Below are positions 62,352-64,000 of a DNA stretch of 64,000 nucleotides, piece after piece; position 1 is the first letter of the stretch; each line of letters starts with the position of its first letter. The stretch lies in NCBI GenBank assembly GCA_036971475.1, contig JBAIZL010000067.1, positions 25,001 through 89,000 of the forward strand. Reading direction: 5' to 3'. The notes below the pieces were generated by a model, which had not been told where the DNA came from, did not search any database, and saw only the letters and a list, made by a program, of their open reading frames with translations. The DNA is from Prosapia bicincta (lineage: Eukaryota; Arthropoda; Insecta; Hemiptera; Cercopidae). The position numbers were made by a program, and so were the translations under genes.

Positions 62352-62630
62352 CGTGTCTAGCGTACGTTGAAAAATAAATCGATTTCATTTTCTGATTTAC
62401 GAATCTAACGTCCGAAAAATTAATGAGGACCAGGCATTTGCATCACCCGCTTTCGTAGACCGAACCGAGTCCGAGTTGGATCAAACCAAGGTCAATGAAT
62501 GTGCGTTGAACACTGTTGTCAAAACACTCCAATAAGGACACTGCGTGCCTTTCCTCAAGCTCGCATTCTACCTAGATTTATTCGTACGGACTTTGCCGTA
62601 CGGGAGTTGTCGTTTAGGACATAGGCTAAG
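62352..62630 (-). promoter_or_regulatory. Probable 5' region of the MADF-like gene
   Basis: CpG-richer than its surroundings (for example 62435-62530), directly upstream on the minus strand of the candidate first coding exon. No clear TATA box is seen. It ends where mariner sequence begins at about 62638. Confidence 0.3.
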
Positions 62631-62637
62631 CTATCGA

Positions 62638-62860
62638 GACTGCACTGCGATCTGCTGCCAGTTGCAAAGTGCGAAATGGTATTCGTTTTTTGACTGTAAA
62701 AGGGAATCTGCCATTGAAATTCATCGTCAGTAGTGAGATTTTTACAATGAAAGTGTTGTGCCTATCCAAATGGTTCGCCGTTTGCAAAAAAAATGTTTTT
62801 AGAAAGAAGAGAAAGTCTTCATGATGGAGAGCGACATAACCGCCCAGCAACCGCTCCCAA
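62638..62860 (+). pseudogene. Mariner-type transposase, N-terminal fragment (plus strand)
   Basis: Plus strand gives CTAICCQLQSAKWYSFFDCK, RESAIEIHRQ, then after stops MVRRLQKKCF, a stop or frameshift, and RRESLHDGERHNRPATAPN. This is the N-terminal helix-turn-helix region of mariner/SETMAR-type transposases, which read SPIEIHRQLCxVYG...MVRRW...F..GR..xHDEERSGRP. Several stops make it non-functional. The first 110 bp recur inverted at 63118-63237. Confidence 0.7.
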
Positions 62861-63240
62861 TATGACGTCATTGCTGTGGTGTACGACGTTATTGTGTCAC
62901 CCTGAGGTATGTAATCAATCAATCAAACTTCGCGGCAGTCCCAAAACACTGTAGCCATCACTTTCCCTGCCGACTGAACCAGTTTACCTTTTTGAGGAGG
63001 CATCTCCGGTTTTTCCCACACTATACACTGGCGTTTTGTTTCGGGTGTCGAATGTTGAATCCATGTTTCATCACCAGTAACTTTCGTTGAAAACAGATCA
63101 TCACCTTCATCCCTAAATACTTTCACTATAGACGTCACATAACTGATAATGAATTTCAATGGGCGATTCACTTTTGCCAGTCAAAGCACGATAAAACTTC
63201 GCACCTCACACCTGGCGGCAGATCGCAGTGCAGTTTTCGT
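62861..63240 (-). pseudogene. Mariner-type transposase, rearranged copy with part of the DDE domain
   Basis: Minus strand: CTAICRQV, a stop, GAKFYRALTGKSESPIEIHY, then VTSIVKVFRDEGDDLFSTK, VTGDETWIQHSTPETKRQ and SAGKVMATVFWDCREV, a stop, then LIDYIPQGDTI. GDETW holds the first catalytic Asp and VFWD the second of the mariner DD34D triad; the third is absent. The N-terminal HTH region passes to the DDE domain at about 63120, so the middle of the protein is deleted. With the plus-strand fragment it forms an inverted pair. Confidence 0.82.
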
Positions 63241-63440
63241 CGCGTGTCTGTATCGACTGAAGGTTAAGCGTACAGTCATGGGCGCGGTGGCGATCGTTGC
63301 CTCTACACCCAAACCTAAAATACCCGCTCCTGGGAAGATGCTCCGTTACTCGCGCTTGGTAATAAACGCGAGGAAATCCTATTTTTTGGGTACACTTCTT
63401 ATATTGGATAACATTCAAACTACGAGAAAAAAATATCAAA
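63241..63440 (-). mobile_element. Mariner-associated 5' segment
   Basis: This is the sequence upstream, on the minus strand, of the mariner coding fragment. It contains the roughly 120-bp segment also found at 60913-61035. Open frames on both strands (63149-63496 plus, 63206-63439 minus) come from this element and are not genes. Confidence 0.55.
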
Positions 63441-63657
63441 AGTCAGAGGAGGTACGTATGTCTCGTTTAAACTCTCTCTCAGTAGACTTAAAATGAACCT
63501 ATAAATTGGGGATGGGTGTAACTTACTAGCTTATGAAATTATAAATTCAACAGTGCATATTTCCTCGTCCGAGTAATTTAACAAAATATTTCAACGTGAA
63601 ACCTGCATTTTGTTCAATATATTTATGTAAAGTAAGAGATTATTGAGTAAGAGAAAT

Positions 63658-63662
<5 letters not shown>

Positions 63663-63711
<49 letters not shown>
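63663..63711. repeat. (TA)n microsatellite
   Basis: About 48 bp of TA. Confidence 0.95.
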
Positions 63712-63713
<2 letters not shown>

Positions 63714-64000
63714 AGTTGGATACTTATCCCAACTTGTTTAATCTCGTCACAGTCCCAGCAAGTACTTCCTATTCCCTGACAGTTCCTAGCAACTGGAAGT
63801 TGTATTCACAATATTTTATCAAAATACCAGTACGCCTATGCAATTTCTCAAACCTGTGACTACTCAGAACTAAATACAATCAATAAAGTTTACGTCATAT
63901 GCGTATTTTTTGTTTATATCCCTATACAGGTGTAGTGTGATTCATATAAAACTCATGATTTTCCTTTTAAGAAGAAAAATACAAGTAAAGTTTTATAGTA
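63712..64000. other. No gene recognised; short similarity to tandem repeat copy a
   Basis: At about 63833-63880 the words GCCTATGCAATTTCTCAAAC and CTGTGACTAC parallel GCCTATGTACTTTTTCAAAC and CTGTGACTAC at about 23604-23634. A small dispersed repeat is shared with the large array. Nothing else is seen. Confidence 0.4.

Overview
The window is AT-rich eukaryotic DNA, most likely from an insect or another arthropod. The evidence is a cathepsin L gene of arthropod type split by 3 kb and 6 kb introns, GT-AG splice sites, many (TA)n and (CA)n microsatellites, Penelope-like retroelements, and mariner and pogo transposase relics. Species and order cannot be fixed from the sequence. Few of the long open frames are genes; most lie in repeats or on strands with no recognisable protein.

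Layout. (1) 1-11560, plus strand: the last three coding exons of a cathepsin L-like cysteine protease (about 1016-1207, 4277-4442, 10878-11086) with the 3' UTR. The signal peptide, propeptide and catalytic-Cys exons lie upstream of the window. The introns hold two fragments of a Penelope-like element (PLE-B), a 14-copy 32-bp minisatellite, and a (CA)n tract just before the last acceptor. (2) 11600-15290: non-coding, microsatellite-rich DNA. (3) 15291-19350: two defective copies of an AT-rich Penelope-like element (PLE-A), head to head and flanked by (TA)n. They carry telomerase-like RT and GIY-YIG endonuclease sequence, and each outer arm has a recognisable hammerhead-ribozyme motif. (4) 20630-21395: a broken PLE-B locus.

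(5) 22030-56200: no gene recognised. The region is an old tandem array of diverged copies (a-e) of a unit of several kb, with blocks in the same order in each copy. Unit b contains a pogo/Tigger transposase relic. Unit d contains a 4.4-kb satellite (about 94 copies of 47 bp) with a 40-monomer, 1880-bp higher-order period. The satellite monomer resembles a single-copy segment at the same place in the other units, so it probably grew there. Unit d is also interrupted by a PLE-A end with its own ribozyme motif, and by a 5-kb insertion with a 500-bp GT tract and a G-rich, C-poor core. (6) 56200-60900: nothing recognised. (7) 60900-63440: mariner-type transposase fragments in inverted orientation, a degenerate third-type PLE endonuclease, and one well-supported exon on the minus strand that looks like the first coding exon of a MADF (Adf-1-like) gene.

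The strongest unusual signals are the repeated hammerhead motifs, which share one extra nucleotide before stem II in two unrelated PLE families, and the 47-bp satellite with its higher-order structure and visible probable origin.
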